A stretch of DNA of 60,000 nucleotides from Glandiceps talaboti (Eukaryota > Hemichordata > Enteropneusta > Spengelidae). Position 1 is the first letter of the stretch. Each line of letters opens with the position of its first letter. The position numbers and the translations under genes are program-made. The notes under the pieces were generated by a model. That model was not told the origin of the DNA. It saw nothing but the letters and a program-made list of their open reading frames with translations, and searched no databases. The stretch covers positions 3,010,609 through 3,070,608 of the forward strand of contig NC_135567.1 in NCBI RefSeq assembly GCF_964340395.1. Direction: 5' to 3'. This document shows, piece by piece, positions 31,376 to 44,754 of the stretch.

Positions 31376-32470
31376 CTAACATTTGAAAGACAGTGCTGCT
31401 TCATGAGCTGAATAATTATTTCTTCGTCTTTTGAAACACGAAGGTAAATTAGAATAGATCAGACAATGGTCACATCATTTTGTTACACCAATCGGACTCC
31501 CTAGTACAGTGTATTTTACTCAAAGATGTTTTAAATCACGTGCATGCTGTTATAGTAACGTAGTCTAGATGTGAATTCTATTTATGTTTGTTGTTTTTCA
31601 ACCAACTTTACTGCAAACCTCAATTCACAGTCCGATTTTTATAAATGCTGGAGAGAAGTTTGAAGATAAAAAATATACATCCTCGAGAAGTGTGACGACA
31701 TATAAAACCAAAACTTTCATGATAGATATTGTTCTAAAGTTACCTTAGGGAGATAAAATGTAAACTGACACAACAAATCAATGTCAACTAATCTAGTAAC
31801 GAGGAGTGTGTTGACTATTTGTTGATACATACAGCTATCCGTTCAGTACATTGAGACAAAACAAACACATCTAATCCAGACATTCATCTGAAGGACAATC
31901 TACACAGTAGTTATTATCAATGTCACGGGAGTACTAAAGGATTTTGTTTAGCATGACATCCACTGTTCACAATTCAAGGTATCATATTGAAATGAAAACA
32001 ACATTATAATTTTTCGGAGTTTTAAGATATTTATGATATATACTCTCAGCAATGCCAAGTCTTAATCGTCAACAGAACTGAAAAGGTTTCTATTTCCATT
32101 GTTATATCTCTAGATTAAAATCCCATAACCTAGAAAAGTCAATTTGAAAGAAAGGACGTGAAGAGCCATCAACATTCCCCAGTTGGCCGACATGCCATGA
32201 TAGACACGTAGTAATTGCCTTCAGTATAAACATTCAACACGGACTACACCTGTATGTATTCTTCAGTTCAGTGGTTTCCAAACACACTCTAGTAATTTAA
32301 ACGAGTTTCACGGTAGATTATTCAAAACATTTTTCTTCTTGAAGCTAACAGAGTGACTTTAACTTGCTATACTTGAGGAGTTATCGTTATGTACGACACC
32401 CATTCTGACACGTTTTTTAATACTAACATATCATGAAGTCAACCCAATCAATTATGAACGTAATGTCCTG
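31376..32470. repeat. Segmental duplication, right copy (upstream flank of the gene)
   Basis: Homologous to 1-1,330 in the same orientation. It starts about 280 bases upstream of the TATA box. Homology stops near 32,470, where unrelated sequence with two unclassified ORFs begins. Confidence 0.8.
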
Positions 32471-32516
32471 TTCTAGCTTTAGAGAGTAATATTTTGTACG
32501 TCCTTATTGAGCCGCA

Positions 32517-33282
32517 ATGCACGAGAAAAACTACATCATTGAAATTAGATTTCATTGTTTTGTATTATGTCAGCAGTTTATTAGTTATGGGCGTTTGACC
32601 ACTTTGTCAGAGATGCGTGGTAAATGTGCATTGTGTAAGCAGGGGTACTATTCTTTAAACATAATTAAACATAATGTAATTGAGAATAGAGATAATACAA
32701 TGAGTTTACAGATTTTTCAAATCAAACACGGGAGGAAGCCGGAGCATGGAACCTCTATGGACACTGTGAATCAAATGGTCGTAAAATCATTGGCCCGTCC
32801 CGAGGCGGCCTTGTGTTACATGTAATATTGTCGACTGCACGAAAAGTATTCGTGTTAGAACATGGTATCTCAAACATTGCTAATAATACACAGACTGGTA
32901 TAGAACAAGATTTTGGCCTAGCGAATTCAACATGTGGTATATTGACAGTGTAAGTGTGCTGGTATGGATCAATGCATTAAATACTACCTATCCAGAATAA
33001 TACTTATGAAAGGCATGGTTGTTGAGTTTTTCACTCAATAAACGGATTTGTGTTTTCTACGAACACTGTCGTCTGCGTTGTGAACGTCGCTCGATTGGGA
33101 ATGTTTTCATATACAGTTGTCACGTTACTATACCACAACACTCTGTGCTCATACCATGTTTAAAGAATCGTGTATTTCCAAAGCGATACATTACTGACGA
33201 GAATTACTGCCAATATTTAAAGTACAAATTATTTAACTGCCCATCTCTCTACAGTGCCGTTGTCACATTAAGGCGAAGATGA
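32517..33282 (+). other. Unclassified ORF region (possible element fragment)
   Basis: Two plus-strand frames, 32,517-32,825 (102 codons, with MRGKCALCKQGYYSL and IFQIKHGRKPEHGTS) and 33,019-33,282 (87 codons, with CRLRCERRSIGNVFIYSCHV). They do not show repeat-derived composition. The block begins where homology between the duplicated flanks ends, which fits an insertion or an unrelated exon-bearing segment. No family recognised; chance is possible. Confidence 0.25.
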
Positions 33283-33438
33283 TAATTATAAGTATGGTCT
33301 GGTCAAATGCTAAAAGAGACATGGGTATATACCAATGCATTACCTTCAGTGTAATTACAACGGTGCTTGCGATTTACATCTCGCAATCTTAGCAATGTCA
33401 AATCAGCAACCCCCCTCCCCCCAAAAAAAAGAATGAAA

Positions 33439-33445
<7 letters not shown>

Positions 33446-33515
<70 letters not shown>
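33446..33515. repeat. (TA)n microsatellite
   Basis: About 35 TA units, preceded by a C-rich then A-rich run (33,412-33,430). Confidence 0.95.
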
Positions 33516-33516
<1 letters not shown>

Positions 33517-35083
33517 TCGACAAGCTGATATATATGCCAATCGCTGGTTAAACTAAGGATATTGACTATTTTGCTCAAAAATAGAATAAAATAAAACGGT
33601 GTTGTTTATGTTTATGTTTCGAAATAAGCAATTCTCAAAAGTGGGATTATATAGAAGTTGAGAGACTAACAGCTATGCAGGAAGTTCTCTCGATGTATGA
33701 CATTGCATCCTGTTATGGAAATAACTCGAGGTAGAAAAATCCACACACAGTTCGTGTATAAGTTACATGGCCGAGTGATCAAATAAGTAGTGACTAGTCA
33801 CCAAAGGAATTCACCCTCTTTTGAAATCTGAGCACCATTGTGGACAGTTTATAATTAATGCCTCTCGTTGTACAACGCAGTGATTTGTTTATGTTAACCA
33901 GCAAATACATTTGTACAGAGTTGTATCAAGAAATGGCTCATTCCACGTTCTGGTAGTCTGCTTAGACGTACTATGAATAATTGATGTAAGCTATCAAATT
34001 GAAACAAATTTACTCTCCCATACCCAGCTACATTCGATTGTAATATGTCAGCGTCAGTTTAATTAAAACAATGTTTTGATTAGAAGCCAATTTAGTCGAC
34101 GTCGAATACATAGGTGTGTCAATAAGAAAATGACGGTTTTGGTTTAGGAAAAGTAAACATGGGGTAGGCACTTTATACGTGTATTCCCTGGTTATGAAAG
34201 TAACCCTCCATACGAAATGTCCACACTTGGTTAAAAGTTAAATAGACGAGTCGTTTGGCGTCTAAATAGAAAGTGATCACTCACCATATAGACACTCATC
34301 GAGGTGTGGAGAGTAAAACCAACACAGTAATTTGATCGTACGATTCGAATTATGATTGAACTAGTGTGACTGGTATCTTACATTGTGTTTTTTATAAACT
34401 GTGCTAAATGATCACCGTTTTACAGAGGAAAACAACCCTCTAACTGAGCACATAGAATCAGTGAGTAAAATTAATTGGAACTATTATCATTTAAAGAAAG
34501 TGTGAGATCAACAGTCAATTCAGCTAAGAACGGTAAATTCCAATGAAGATAGTATTTGCAAATTACTTTATTTTTCAACGTACGTCAATAATGAAAGCAC
34601 AGTAGCTAAGAGACGTGTTTCTACTGGATATGAAAATATCCGTACAAATCCATGCACATGTCAGTTACTGTAACAATACTAATACTAAGAAAGATGTGTC
34701 GAGTAGGTCCACTTCGTAAATATTATCAATAATACCGTTTGTCTTACGATTGGCCTATTTGCCATTCACAGGGGTTGTAACAATTGACAATGTACGATTT
34801 TCAGTAGAGGAAGGTAACACTCTGTTTCTTAGTGGTACAACAACAGTGTATATACAGATATGTGGTTATACATTCTAACCGAAGACGTTTGTTACAATGT
34901 TAACTGGCCTGCAGACGTTGTATTCACCGTGACCCTCTGTTGAATTCTGACGGCCGTTGAATACTGTTGTTATACAATGATCACCATTGAACATGACAGT
35001 TTTTTCGTGTCACCTCTAAGCGTGCATCAGATTCATCGTATGAATCCGTATATAGTTTGATAACATATATATGTAGTATCAAA
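33516..35083. other. No gene seen
   Basis: No coding frame or motif recognised. GAGTAGGTCCACTTCGTAA near 34,698 recurs as GAGTAGGTCCACTTTGTAA near 36,300, hinting at a weak dispersed repeat. Confidence 0.45.
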
Positions 35084-35934
35084 CTCGTAGAAGGGAGTGC
35101 TCGATGCTTGGGTAAGCAGGGCGGGAATAATCAAGGAAAGCTGCCTGACCGTCAACATTATCTACAACGCAGAAGTAAAAAGAGAGGAATGCAACCAACC
35201 CCCAAACTGTACATCGGCCTGACTGAACATGCCTTCAAACAAAGGTACAATAACCACAACCAAACTTCGGACACGAAAAATACGCAAACGGCACTGAATT
35301 CTTTTGAAGTATGTCTGGCAGCTGAAAAGAAATAAAACACGTTCAAAGTAGACAGGTCTGTATCACAGAGAGCACGCGCATACAGTAATGAAACCAAGCG
35401 GTGCGACCTCTGCTTAACTGACAAACTCTGCATCCTCAACGCCGACAAACAAACACTTCTCAACAGAAAATCTGAACTCATCTCAAAGTGCCGACACGAA
35501 AACAAGTTCTACACTCCTTGTATGCATAGAGACAATATACAATCAACTTTCAAAAAATTCTTTCACACCTTACACATATAAATACAGTAACATAACGAGT
35601 AGCTGCCAGTTGTCTGATGATCGCATTAGGCGTGAAACTCGGAATAACAACTAAGCACCTCAAGTTCCAACCAACTTACTTTGTATATATTAGTAAACAA
35701 CCAAGGTGTATTATCAAAACAAATGCTTGCAATTGCCACTTTGTGAGGACACATCTTTCTGTCTATGATCATAACTTCTTAAAGTCAAATTTCAATTTAA
35801 AATACATTCGCAATAGTTTGCATCTACAGAAAAGTAACTCTACCTATGGAATATCCACAAGTGGGTTAAAAGTTGAATTAACCAATCTCTTACAGACACT
35901 CACTGACGTGTTCCTAAAGAACAATGCGTAGGTA
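35084..35934 (+). mobile_element. Penelope-like element 3' remnant (GIY-YIG endonuclease), frameshifted
   Basis: Penelope-like elements encode an RT followed by a GIY-YIG endonuclease. Only the endonuclease end remains. Pieces in order: PKLYIGLTEHAFKQRYNNHNQ (35,200-35,262); a shifted EKYANGTE; QLKRNKTRSK; then RCDLCLTDKLCILNADKQTL and RKSELISKCRHENKF to about 35,512. The YIGLT, RYNNH, CDLC and CRH motifs are characteristic. At least three frame changes separate the pieces. A downstream segment with CTGATGATCGCATTAGGCGTG (35,616 on) resembles the region after the ORF in such elements; a 104-codon frame there (35,617-35,931) is not recognised. No RT domain was seen upstream, so the copy is 5' truncated. 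Confidence 0.8.
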
Positions 35935-36748
35935 GTTTTGATTAAAAACTATCAAGCTTATGTGACTTAAATAATGTATTGTTGTGTTTCTGGAGGGGAT
36001 CACTCACCAATCAAATTGCAGACCATCATAAGAAATACAATTTAGTAATTGACACGTGTATGGTAATCTGATAATGAAAAAACATTCCACTTTGCAATCA
36101 AACAATTTAACATTCACTTATAAAAAAACAAAGCACATTGGTTTTGTTTTATTTACTGTTAAAATACTGATGCATTGGTAAGACGGATATCTCAAGTCGA
36201 GGGATACTTTTACATTAGGTTCAACACTACAATGGGTATATAGTGTACATGTTAAATTGACAAGTAATTTATTCTTCATTCAGTCTGACAAAAGTGTGTG
36301 AGTAGGTCCACTTTGTAAGGGACGATAGTACAATTTCACACAAGCTCAATAGCTCACTAAACGAACTTCGTTTAGGGGCGGGAGTCTGGCGTCAATGCGA
36401 ATGTTGAACTTCATTTTGCCACTTCTAACTAAATTTCGAAATTTCCCACGCCTTCAATTGTAACATTTTATGTATTTACAACTGAGATGTTGAGAAGTTG
36501 ATTAAAATGTTCACCTAATGTAGGATACAGTGCTGGGTTTCCGGTAATATTGTAATGTGTTTGTGTGGCTAGAACAGCCATACAAAGGTCACCAGACTGC
36601 TTGTATTATATGGTACGCATATTTTGTACAGTTTTGATTTTTAGATTCAAGAAACCAAACGAATTTGAGAGCCAGAAAAATCGGCTTTATGTTAACGTAC
36701 TTCGCAAATTCTTGAACTGAGTGTTATGCCAGGATGCTGTTTTCTTTG

Positions 36749-36749
<1 letters not shown>
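35935..36749. other. No gene seen
   Basis: AT-rich spacer with no recognisable coding or RNA feature. Confidence 0.45.
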
Positions 36750-36798
<49 letters not shown>

Positions 36799-36995
36799 TT
36801 CAAAATCATCCGAGCTGTCACAGCCACTCCCAACGTCGTCATCATCATCATCATCATCCTCGTCGTCGTCATCCTCGTCGTCGTCATCATCGTCGTCGTC
36901 ATTATTCTTACTTCCATACTCATTGTAAAATTATAACCATTATTTCTATAAGGTGATCACATCAGGTAGCATTTAAAATATTTACAAAGTTTTTG

Positions 36996-37028
<33 letters not shown>
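36750..37028. repeat. (CAT)n / (CGT)n triplet arrays
   Basis: CAT units at 36,750-36,797, an imperfect CAT/CGT array at about 36,836-36,902, and a further CAT array at 36,995-37,028. The polyserine, polyhistidine and polyisoleucine frames are repeat translations. Confidence 0.9.
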
Positions 37029-39760
37029 GCACAACCACCTTCTTACACAAGTAAATGTGTAGAGCACATGAGAGATAAGGCAGATGAACATAATATGACT
37101 ACTGAGTCAACTCATGTCACACAATTTACATGACAGTATAGAAAAATCTCACCTTTCCAGGTTGAATGTATCTCCAATTAGTTTACTAGCGGATGACATA
37201 GGTACTACTTGTAAAGTGTTTTATTATCATTCCATAGTCTTTAAACATCGTACTTGATAGTTCACATTAATATTTATTGTCAAAATTGCCTCATCACCAT
37301 GTTACCTCACTCCACAAACGCAGTCTCGGGAGAAGCAACGGAAACATTACCGGGGAGTCTGATAAAGGGGTTGGGGGCACCTTATCGAATTCAAAATGGG
37401 AGACTTAATAACATAATACAAAAACCGAGGTCAAGTTATAGTTGTAATTATTTGTACTTGAAAATATTTGTATTTTTGTAATGGCAAGACATGTCTATGT
37501 CAAATCGTCAGCTCATGCATTCAATTTGTTCGGCTGACCGAGTCAGACACGACGAGCCGCTTGAGTTTTAAAATTACGACCTGCCTATGCGATTTGTCTA
37601 CATCCGGGTTCTCATCATCACCATTACTCACACCTTTTGGGTAATATTGAATGAAACACAAGTTACACGTTATTGAAAACGTCATTACGTGGTTTGCACT
37701 GCGATTATAGTAGGTGAGAAAAATTCCCGCGTTTCTGTTTTCCATATAACTTGAACTAATATAAGGTATCGGGTCAAAAAAGGTCAGCTTTACAACGTCC
37801 GGTCCAATCAACAGTTTTCTACTTGAAATTGTTGAACGGTTTTTTACACAAAGACTATCAACCCTTTTACGGTAGCCATTTATACCAAACAAGACTCTAT
37901 CTATCTGTGAAAAATGTCATCTTTTCTGTTCATATTAGGGAAACAATATGCGTACAAACCAGGTCGTACAAATCAAGTTTTCGAGGATGAAGTGCACTTA
38001 GATAATATAAGTATTCGTAAAAATAATTCCAACATTTATTTCATGAATCAGTTGAGATGTGCGCTGTTAGCATATCTAATATGATGAACTCTAGTGAAAG
38101 TTACGGCGAGTTGAAAATACCATAAAAGACAAACGGTAAAGCTTTACAAACTGTATGGGACTCAATCTGTACGTAAACGTATATGCAAATGAAGGTGTCG
38201 CGTTTTGGCTGTTGAGTTCTGAATGTAGTTACGAATTCTGTCTTAGAATGACCACTGCACCTTTGTACATTCTAGCATATCTTTCCTGGCGAAATATTAC
38301 AAATATATACCATTACCTTAAAATGAATCGTGTTTTGTCCTGGTAGAGTGTTTTACTTAGCAACGTTGTAAAGATTACAAGAATACTATCAAAACAAATT
38401 TAATATATTTCACTCGATGAAATCGCCATTTAACGACAACATACACAACTGTCTTTGATTCCATGCGTCAGCGTCAGTGTAACATTAAATCTTATTTACA
38501 GTCCTATATCTAGCCCAATGTCTAACAAACAATATATTGCAATAAACAGTGCATTAGGTCTAATGTCAGATTTCTAGACCAGTGGCTATTGAACTAGTGG
38601 TGTTGCCAGTGGATAAAGTAACTTGAGATGGAGTGATAACGTACCATTATTAAAGTAAACCTTTGTATGAATTATCAACACACGTTTACATGTTAAAGGA
38701 GGAGACGTACCATGTTAAATTGAGAGTGACAAGTTATAATATGGGTAAGGCAACGTCATCAGTTCGTCAATTTATGTAAAGTAGTCACTAATACAGTAGT
38801 TTAGGCTGGCTGTGTAGCACCGTACAGATACACTAACAAGCACCACTCATTGACTCGCAGACCAATTGTAACGGACTCTTGGACTATCTGTTTGAAATTA
38901 CATGAATACATAGTCATGTCAGTTAGTGTTTATTTGCACGTTTTCAATATATGGTTGGTCCAGTGTCTTTGGATTCTTTTGGACATATGAAAGTCTGTCA
39001 ACATAATATGATTTGGAAGTCCATGAATATGGTCAACGGATTATATAAACACGTAATCAAGCACTCACGGACAATATATTGACAGAGTCTCAAACAGAAA
39101 TCTAGAGTCTGTCATATATGAGTCGACGAGGAGTCCATGTTTTGTCAAGGACCTATGCATTCCACCAATAAGATTTAAGAACACGGTAATGGAATTGGTT
39201 TTCTAGTGATTTTAAACCTAAGCTTGGTATACCAACTGTCAACAAATATTGGCCTTGGGATTGGATAGTAATGATGTGTTTTTGTTTTGTAATTGAAAAT
39301 AGAGATGCAAATGAACATTGTTTATTATCAGAATTAAGAACAGGACTAAGCAGACATCATCAATTTATTGAAACTTCTTAAATCCATTACGTTTCCAACC
39401 CAGACTGACTCTTCATCAGGTGTATAATTCTAAAAGATACATTCTAAATCTACTAACTACCAAGACACCACCTCGACAAGTCAGCATACCCAGGTCTCTA
39501 TACCCGCTTCTATCAGAGGTTGAAGTATATAGTGAGAGTGTGTGTTTGTGTCTGTTTTCTTTCTCCGTAATATTTAACATAGAAAGAACCATGGCATTTG
39601 ACCTTACTCTGTAACGAGTTTTTTTGCCCCTCTCTCAAGTCAAGTAATTAAGTTTAAGGCAACTAGATCAATAACAGTTTTTTTACGTTTGCTTGCACAG
39701 AGCATCTTATTATATTGGCACTGACTCATCAAATGATATGCAGAGAAAGCAGCACATTTC

Positions 39761-39763
<3 letters not shown>
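37029..39763. other. No supported gene
   Basis: Contains a 123-codon minus-strand frame (37,892-37,521) that reads like ordinary protein but has no recognised motif, clear splice context or paralogue. An ORF this long can arise by chance in a window this size. Otherwise featureless. Confidence 0.4.
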
Positions 39764-39794
<31 letters not shown>

Positions 39795-39833
39795 TATCAT
39801 CATCATCATCATCATCACCATCACCATCACCAC

Positions 39834-39868
<35 letters not shown>

Positions 39869-39905
39869 CCATTATCATCACCGCCACAATTATAATCACA
39901 ACCAT
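39764..39905. repeat. (CAT)n triplet array
   Basis: Imperfect CAT/CAC array. It gives polyhistidine on one strand and polyaspartate on the other, and has no flanking coding support. Confidence 0.95.
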
Positions 39906-40517
39906 CATTACACATCAAGTATCATTTGGAATATTTGCAATGTACAGATCACATCACTGGCGTAAAATAATTTAACCACTTTGAAATATCAAGTGTTGCA
40001 CTACCCTGACTAGCCAGTCTTCTATTTAAAATATGCACAACCTTCTCCTTGTAGTTCTTTGCTGTCAATTTAATCAAAATAAGTACCAAGTAACCTTCGA
40101 CAGACAGATGTTATGTTAATCAGACTAGACAAGTAAATCACACTAACACAGTACAAGTACGAGTTGCTAGACCGAGTTACCACACCTGTCTTATCTGACG
40201 TAAATGGATGACATTTATATTGTCATGTGAAATACCTCAATTCACAAATCCAATAGACTCACCCTGTACCTATCTATCTACATAATATATTAATGTGTCC
40301 ATGTAAGCTCGCATAATTCTCTCATAAAACCGTCTAGTCTGAAGGTCGCATTCTCAATGCTATCAATGTGTTTAGTTATTAACATAGTTGGGTATACTAA
40401 AACAATTGGTAACATTAACGATTTTTTTTCAACCATCAATGCAAGACAGGAGTCAGTAAAAATATAAGTATAGCTGTTCAATTACAGTTTCTCCTAGCTA
40501 GACAAATGTACAATGTA
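39906..40517. other. No gene seen
   Basis: Spacer between two CAT arrays with no recognisable feature. Confidence 0.45.
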
Positions 40518-40559
<42 letters not shown>

Positions 40560-40560
40560 A
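40518..40560. repeat. (CAT)n triplet array
   Basis: About 14 CAT units. Confidence 0.95.
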
Positions 40561-40578
40561 TCATGTTCTTTCAATCAC

Positions 40579-40692
40579 TTTTCTCTTTTGTTGCTTTTTA
40601 ATCAGAGATGCATGATCTAAATTAATCTTACCAAACTTAAAAGGTTATTTAGAACAATTGAAGGTTCCCTAGTACGATGAAAATTCTACTTT
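40579..40692. repeat. Direct repeat pair, copy 1 (partner 42,048-42,140)
   Basis: Shared ordered pieces: CTTTTTAATCAGAGATGCATGA versus CTTTTTAACCAGAAATGCATGA (each split here by small changes), CAATTGAAGG and ATGAAATTCTAC-like ends. Diverged, non-coding. Confidence 0.6.
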
Positions 40693-41363
40693 AGTAAAAA
40701 AAGGAATTTTCCTAGAGAGAATGACCTGCATGAGATTTATTACTGTGTACGGAATATAATTTGTAGTAGGTAATATTCAATAAGAGAAATATGATACAGG
40801 CTGTTTGATATGTGTATGTGACCAAATTGTGAAAACATTGTGTTTTTGTGTCTTATCATATTGCCTGCCTGAATACACAAGTTATCTAGACAGACTTTGA
40901 TATGTATGAAGTTTATGACATTTGGCAATATGAAAAAAACATGATTTTTTTTTTGTCACGAAACATAAAGCTAGTCGCTTATGAAGCCACCTTGCCTGAT
41001 ATTTAGCGCATTTCTATCATTTTAAAGGGCAGAAAAGGACCAGTCATGTGTACACCATAAATCTGGTTATGCCAAGAAATCGCTTACATGTTGTTAGTGT
41101 TCTTACCAAGTGCCGTTGGCTCAAATGCCTGCAATTCTATTGAATGAGTACACCTCAATTGACCCATTCACCCAATGCAAAACAATGAATGTGAATGAAT
41201 GAATGAATGAATCAACTGATCCATTTGCCTTTTTTTTAGAGTATAACCATTTGAAACAAATGACAAACAAATCACCTGGACGCATTCACTCAAGAAAGGA
41301 CAATACAAAAGCCATTATAATATAGCACCGTAGAATTATTGTAATTGTACGTCCATGTTACGA

Positions 41364-41503
41364 ATGTCAAGGGCTGTGTGACCCCTTGCAAATGCCAAGG
41401 GCTGTGTGACCCCTTGCATATGCCAAGGGCTGTGTGACCCCTTGCATATGTCAAGGGCTGTGTGACCCCTTGCATATGTCAAGGGCTGTGTGACCCCTTG
41501 CAT
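41364..41503. repeat. 28-bp minisatellite, 5 units, each with an internal hairpin
   Basis: Five near-identical 28-base units. Every unit contains CAAGGG and CCCTTG arms around CTGTGTGAC, so each can fold on its own. There are no unique spacers, so it is not a CRISPR array. Differences between units are single bases (TGTC/TGCC, CATA/CAAA). Confidence 0.95.
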
Positions 41504-42047
41504 AGTCGCATTAACGATTGTACATTGTAATTGAAGTGAAAACAAGTAATGAAATTATATAGCATTAACATAATTAGCTGTGGTGTGAAATTGAAACAAA
41601 ACTTTTATCAGCACATAGTAAACATATGATGTAATTGTATCACTTAACTAATTTCAACTGTATTACTAGCTGTAAAATTGTTCATGTGCAAACTTACTTG
41701 AAATAAATATACATTGATTACCTTGTGTATTTTGGCGAAATGCTCAGTTAAAGTAATTTCATTCTCACGTTGACTTACTTTGTCACAATTATAATTTGAC
41801 CAAAGGGAACGTTATAGTGAAATAATACAACCAAAATTATATAAACAATATTGTTCTCTCATTTTTTATCTACCTGCTGTGGCTTTGTTTATTTCATAGA
41901 TAAACTACTTGTTGGGTGTATCCATTGTACTATTAGTAATACAATTGAGATTGTTGTATACACACCTTGTTATTTCCACATAGACAACTTAGAGGTCATT
42001 TAGATTGTACGTCATGCAAAAAAATAATCTTGAATTCTTCCCAACTC

Positions 42048-42140
42048 ATTTTTCTTTTTAACCAGAAATGCATGACTACATCGATACTACCTTACTTAAA
42101 ATGGGCAATTGAAGGCTCCCCAGTAGGATGAAATTCTACA
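42048..42140. repeat. Direct repeat pair, copy 2 (partner 40,579-40,692)
   Basis: Homologous to the segment at 40,579-40,692 in the same orientation. No coding potential. Confidence 0.55.
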
Positions 42141-42889
42141 CAAAACATTAAAATTTCCAACAACAATGCAATTCGACACTGACAGAGGGCATTGATTGAA
42201 TTTCAAAACAGTGGTCAATAAACATGCACAAATACAGTTTGATGGGGACACTGAGATATAGTGTTAGAAATGGCCACACAAATAAATAGTTTAGTCCTGA
42301 AAAATGGCACTATGCAGGTATTTTAAAGTCAATGGAACACACTTACATACTTATGAGTTTGGGCCAATGCTACGTTCATATACTTGGACGTGATATGTAC
42401 TTGTATTTGTAGCCAATTTCAAAAAGAAAAATCACAATTAAATTGACATCATTACCGAGTCAACATTTAAAACAGATTGTGACTTGGTATTCATGAAAAT
42501 CATTTTAAACGAATATAATACATGAAAACACAGACTGCCTTTAAATTTGCCAGACCAATATTGATTGTGTTACTAAGAACAAGTTTGATATTGCAAACCT
42601 AAAGTTCCAACTTCTCGCTTGTCAAGTCACCATAATGTCTAGTGCACATCTCTTGATAGGATGTATAAAGGTCTATGAGACGAAGTACATAAACGTAATT
42701 TGTTGTGTCTCCCTGGTCTGTCTAGATAAACTGACCGAGAACAGGAAATCATGCCGAAACATGAACAGATGAAGTTGTCATTTGTGATAAATGGTTGTGT
42801 TATTCAAAATCTATCTGTGCATCTCCCCCACAAAGCCATTAGAGGTACACAGAGAATCGTCTATTAATACCCAGTTATGTCGAAAAACA

Positions 42890-43215
42890 CCAAATACCAG
42901 ACCATATAAGGCCCCACCTTGGCATCTTTACTGAACTGTAGTAAACACAGATATAAATCTTGTTCCTTTTGACACAGATTTTATAATAAATCCAACATGT
43001 AGACACATTGTCGATATTCGGATACACCAACTATCACACCTTATAAGGAAATACTCTGGCATGATCACCCGACTGTAGTAAACAATTTGATATATGTTGT
43101 GTCTATTGTCACATTTTTGTCAGCATACAGACGCACTTTTGATATTCTGGTGTACCAAATACCAGACCATATAAGGCATTTCCTTGGCAGGAGTCCCAAT
43201 TGTAGTAAAGCCAAC
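42890..43215. repeat. Tandem repeat of about 130 bases, 2.5 units
   Basis: CCAAATACCAGACCATATAA-type starts recur at about 42,890, 43,027 and 43,155, followed each time by CTTGGCA-like and TGTAGTAAA pieces. Diverged; no open frame. Confidence 0.75.
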
Positions 43216-43485
43216 CAATAAACAATACAGCTAATCCCATAAACTAAAGGTGTGTTGTTGATATTAATTCAAACAATTGTTACTATCTCATCAATGCAAT
43301 TATAATCATATATAGCGATGTAACGAATTATTAAAACAATGTTTGAAATTACGGACTATTATTAGTACCCGACTGTAATTTTTTGTCATGTTCACCTGTA
43401 ATCTTGCATATTAAGATCGTGACACATATGATGTCATCGATACCAAAATGACAACTATATCGTATGTCTTAAGGTGTGTATGTTT

Positions 43486-43563
43486 ATTTGTTTGTTTGTT
43501 TGTTTGTTTGTTTGTTTGTATGTATGTATGTATGTATGTATGTATGTATGTATGTATGTATGT
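43486..43563. repeat. (TTTG)n then (TATG)n microsatellite
   Basis: Two tetranucleotide blocks in direct succession, related by one base change per unit. Confidence 0.95.
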
Positions 43564-44754
43564 CTTATAATTAAATGTCAGTCATGTTAAGCCACGTCTT
43601 TCCAGATTGCTGGTGTTGTCCCTCTTTGATCTGCATTTTCAACTCACAGAAAATGACTCACAGAAAAGAAAATGAGACCTTGAGACATGATTGTTTGAAT
43701 TCGATAACTTTTCCACTTAAAAGAAATACGTTGTATTAGCAAAAAACTCTGGATGACAGTAAGTCTTGATGTTAAATGTCTATATTCACACCACCCTTGT
43801 CTTGAATTTTAATTTCTTTTATATGGTACCTATGATTTGTAACGGTCCATAAGTAATATGTTGTTGTACCTCACACCTACACATTTAATCTGTTGTAGAC
43901 TAAACTTGTATCTTATCGAATACACCCACATAACGTTCAAACTAGTTAATTCAGACTGGATACACTGTGTCGATGACAAACAATACGACTCTCTTAAATC
44001 ACACATATATGCTTTTTCGTTTTCGCAACCCTACATTTAGATATTATCATATCAATATATACCAATAATCAATAAATATAACAGGATTCGCGTTTAAGCT
44101 TCCCATTGGTTTGAACAACCCATCTGTAGTCAACGAACATATTTGCTACATTTGTACAACTACTGGTATTAGGTTATATAGAGATACGCATTGTGACTGT
44201 GTTATTTACAACAGCCTAGTTTGTCTGGCTGGCTGGCTGGCTGGCTGTTTCTTTGTTTGTTTGCTACAGTTTTACTCCATTAAAAGCTCCAACGTGATTT
44301 CGCCATTGACTATTACAGTACTTTAAATTCCTAATCACTGATATCCCGTCACAACTAAACCATGCTACCCTCGCATAGATAAGATAATATTTAAAGCCTT
44401 ATCACTCCACCCTATATTTATAAGGTTGGGATACGACCATTGATAAAGGCCTATTCGAACCGGAGTATTTGGTATCATACAAGAAGGCTAGGGTGGGTGG
44501 GTGGATAGGGAGATCAAGGCGATATTTTTTATGTTTGGCATCATTGATGAATTGGCTAGCTAAATACATTTCTATACTGCCGATTAGCTCTCTGCTCTGT
44601 CTGCCATTTATTGTGCGAGGATCGACAATGTGTCTTCAAGTGCCCTAAAATAATGCGGCTTAAGCTTCTTCTGGTATCTACACAGTGTGTTTAGCGCCCT
44701 CAATATGCACATGATTACAATGCTGTAAGTTAAAACCTTTTCAAGCACAGAACT
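43564..44754. other. No gene seen
   Basis: Short frames at 43,858-44,040 and 44,111-44,326 lack recognised motifs; the second includes a small (GGCT)n block at 44,229-44,246. Confidence 0.45.

Noticed and set aside
37521-37892. 123-codon minus-strand ORF as a gene
   Set aside because: No motif, paralogue or convincing splice context; one or two chance frames of this length are expected in a window this AT-rich.
39640-39975. Polyhistidine or polyaspartate 'proteins'
   Set aside because: Triplet-repeat translation without any flanking conserved frame or splice context.
41364-41503. CRISPR-like array
   Set aside because: Units are contiguous, with no unique spacers, in an evident animal genome.
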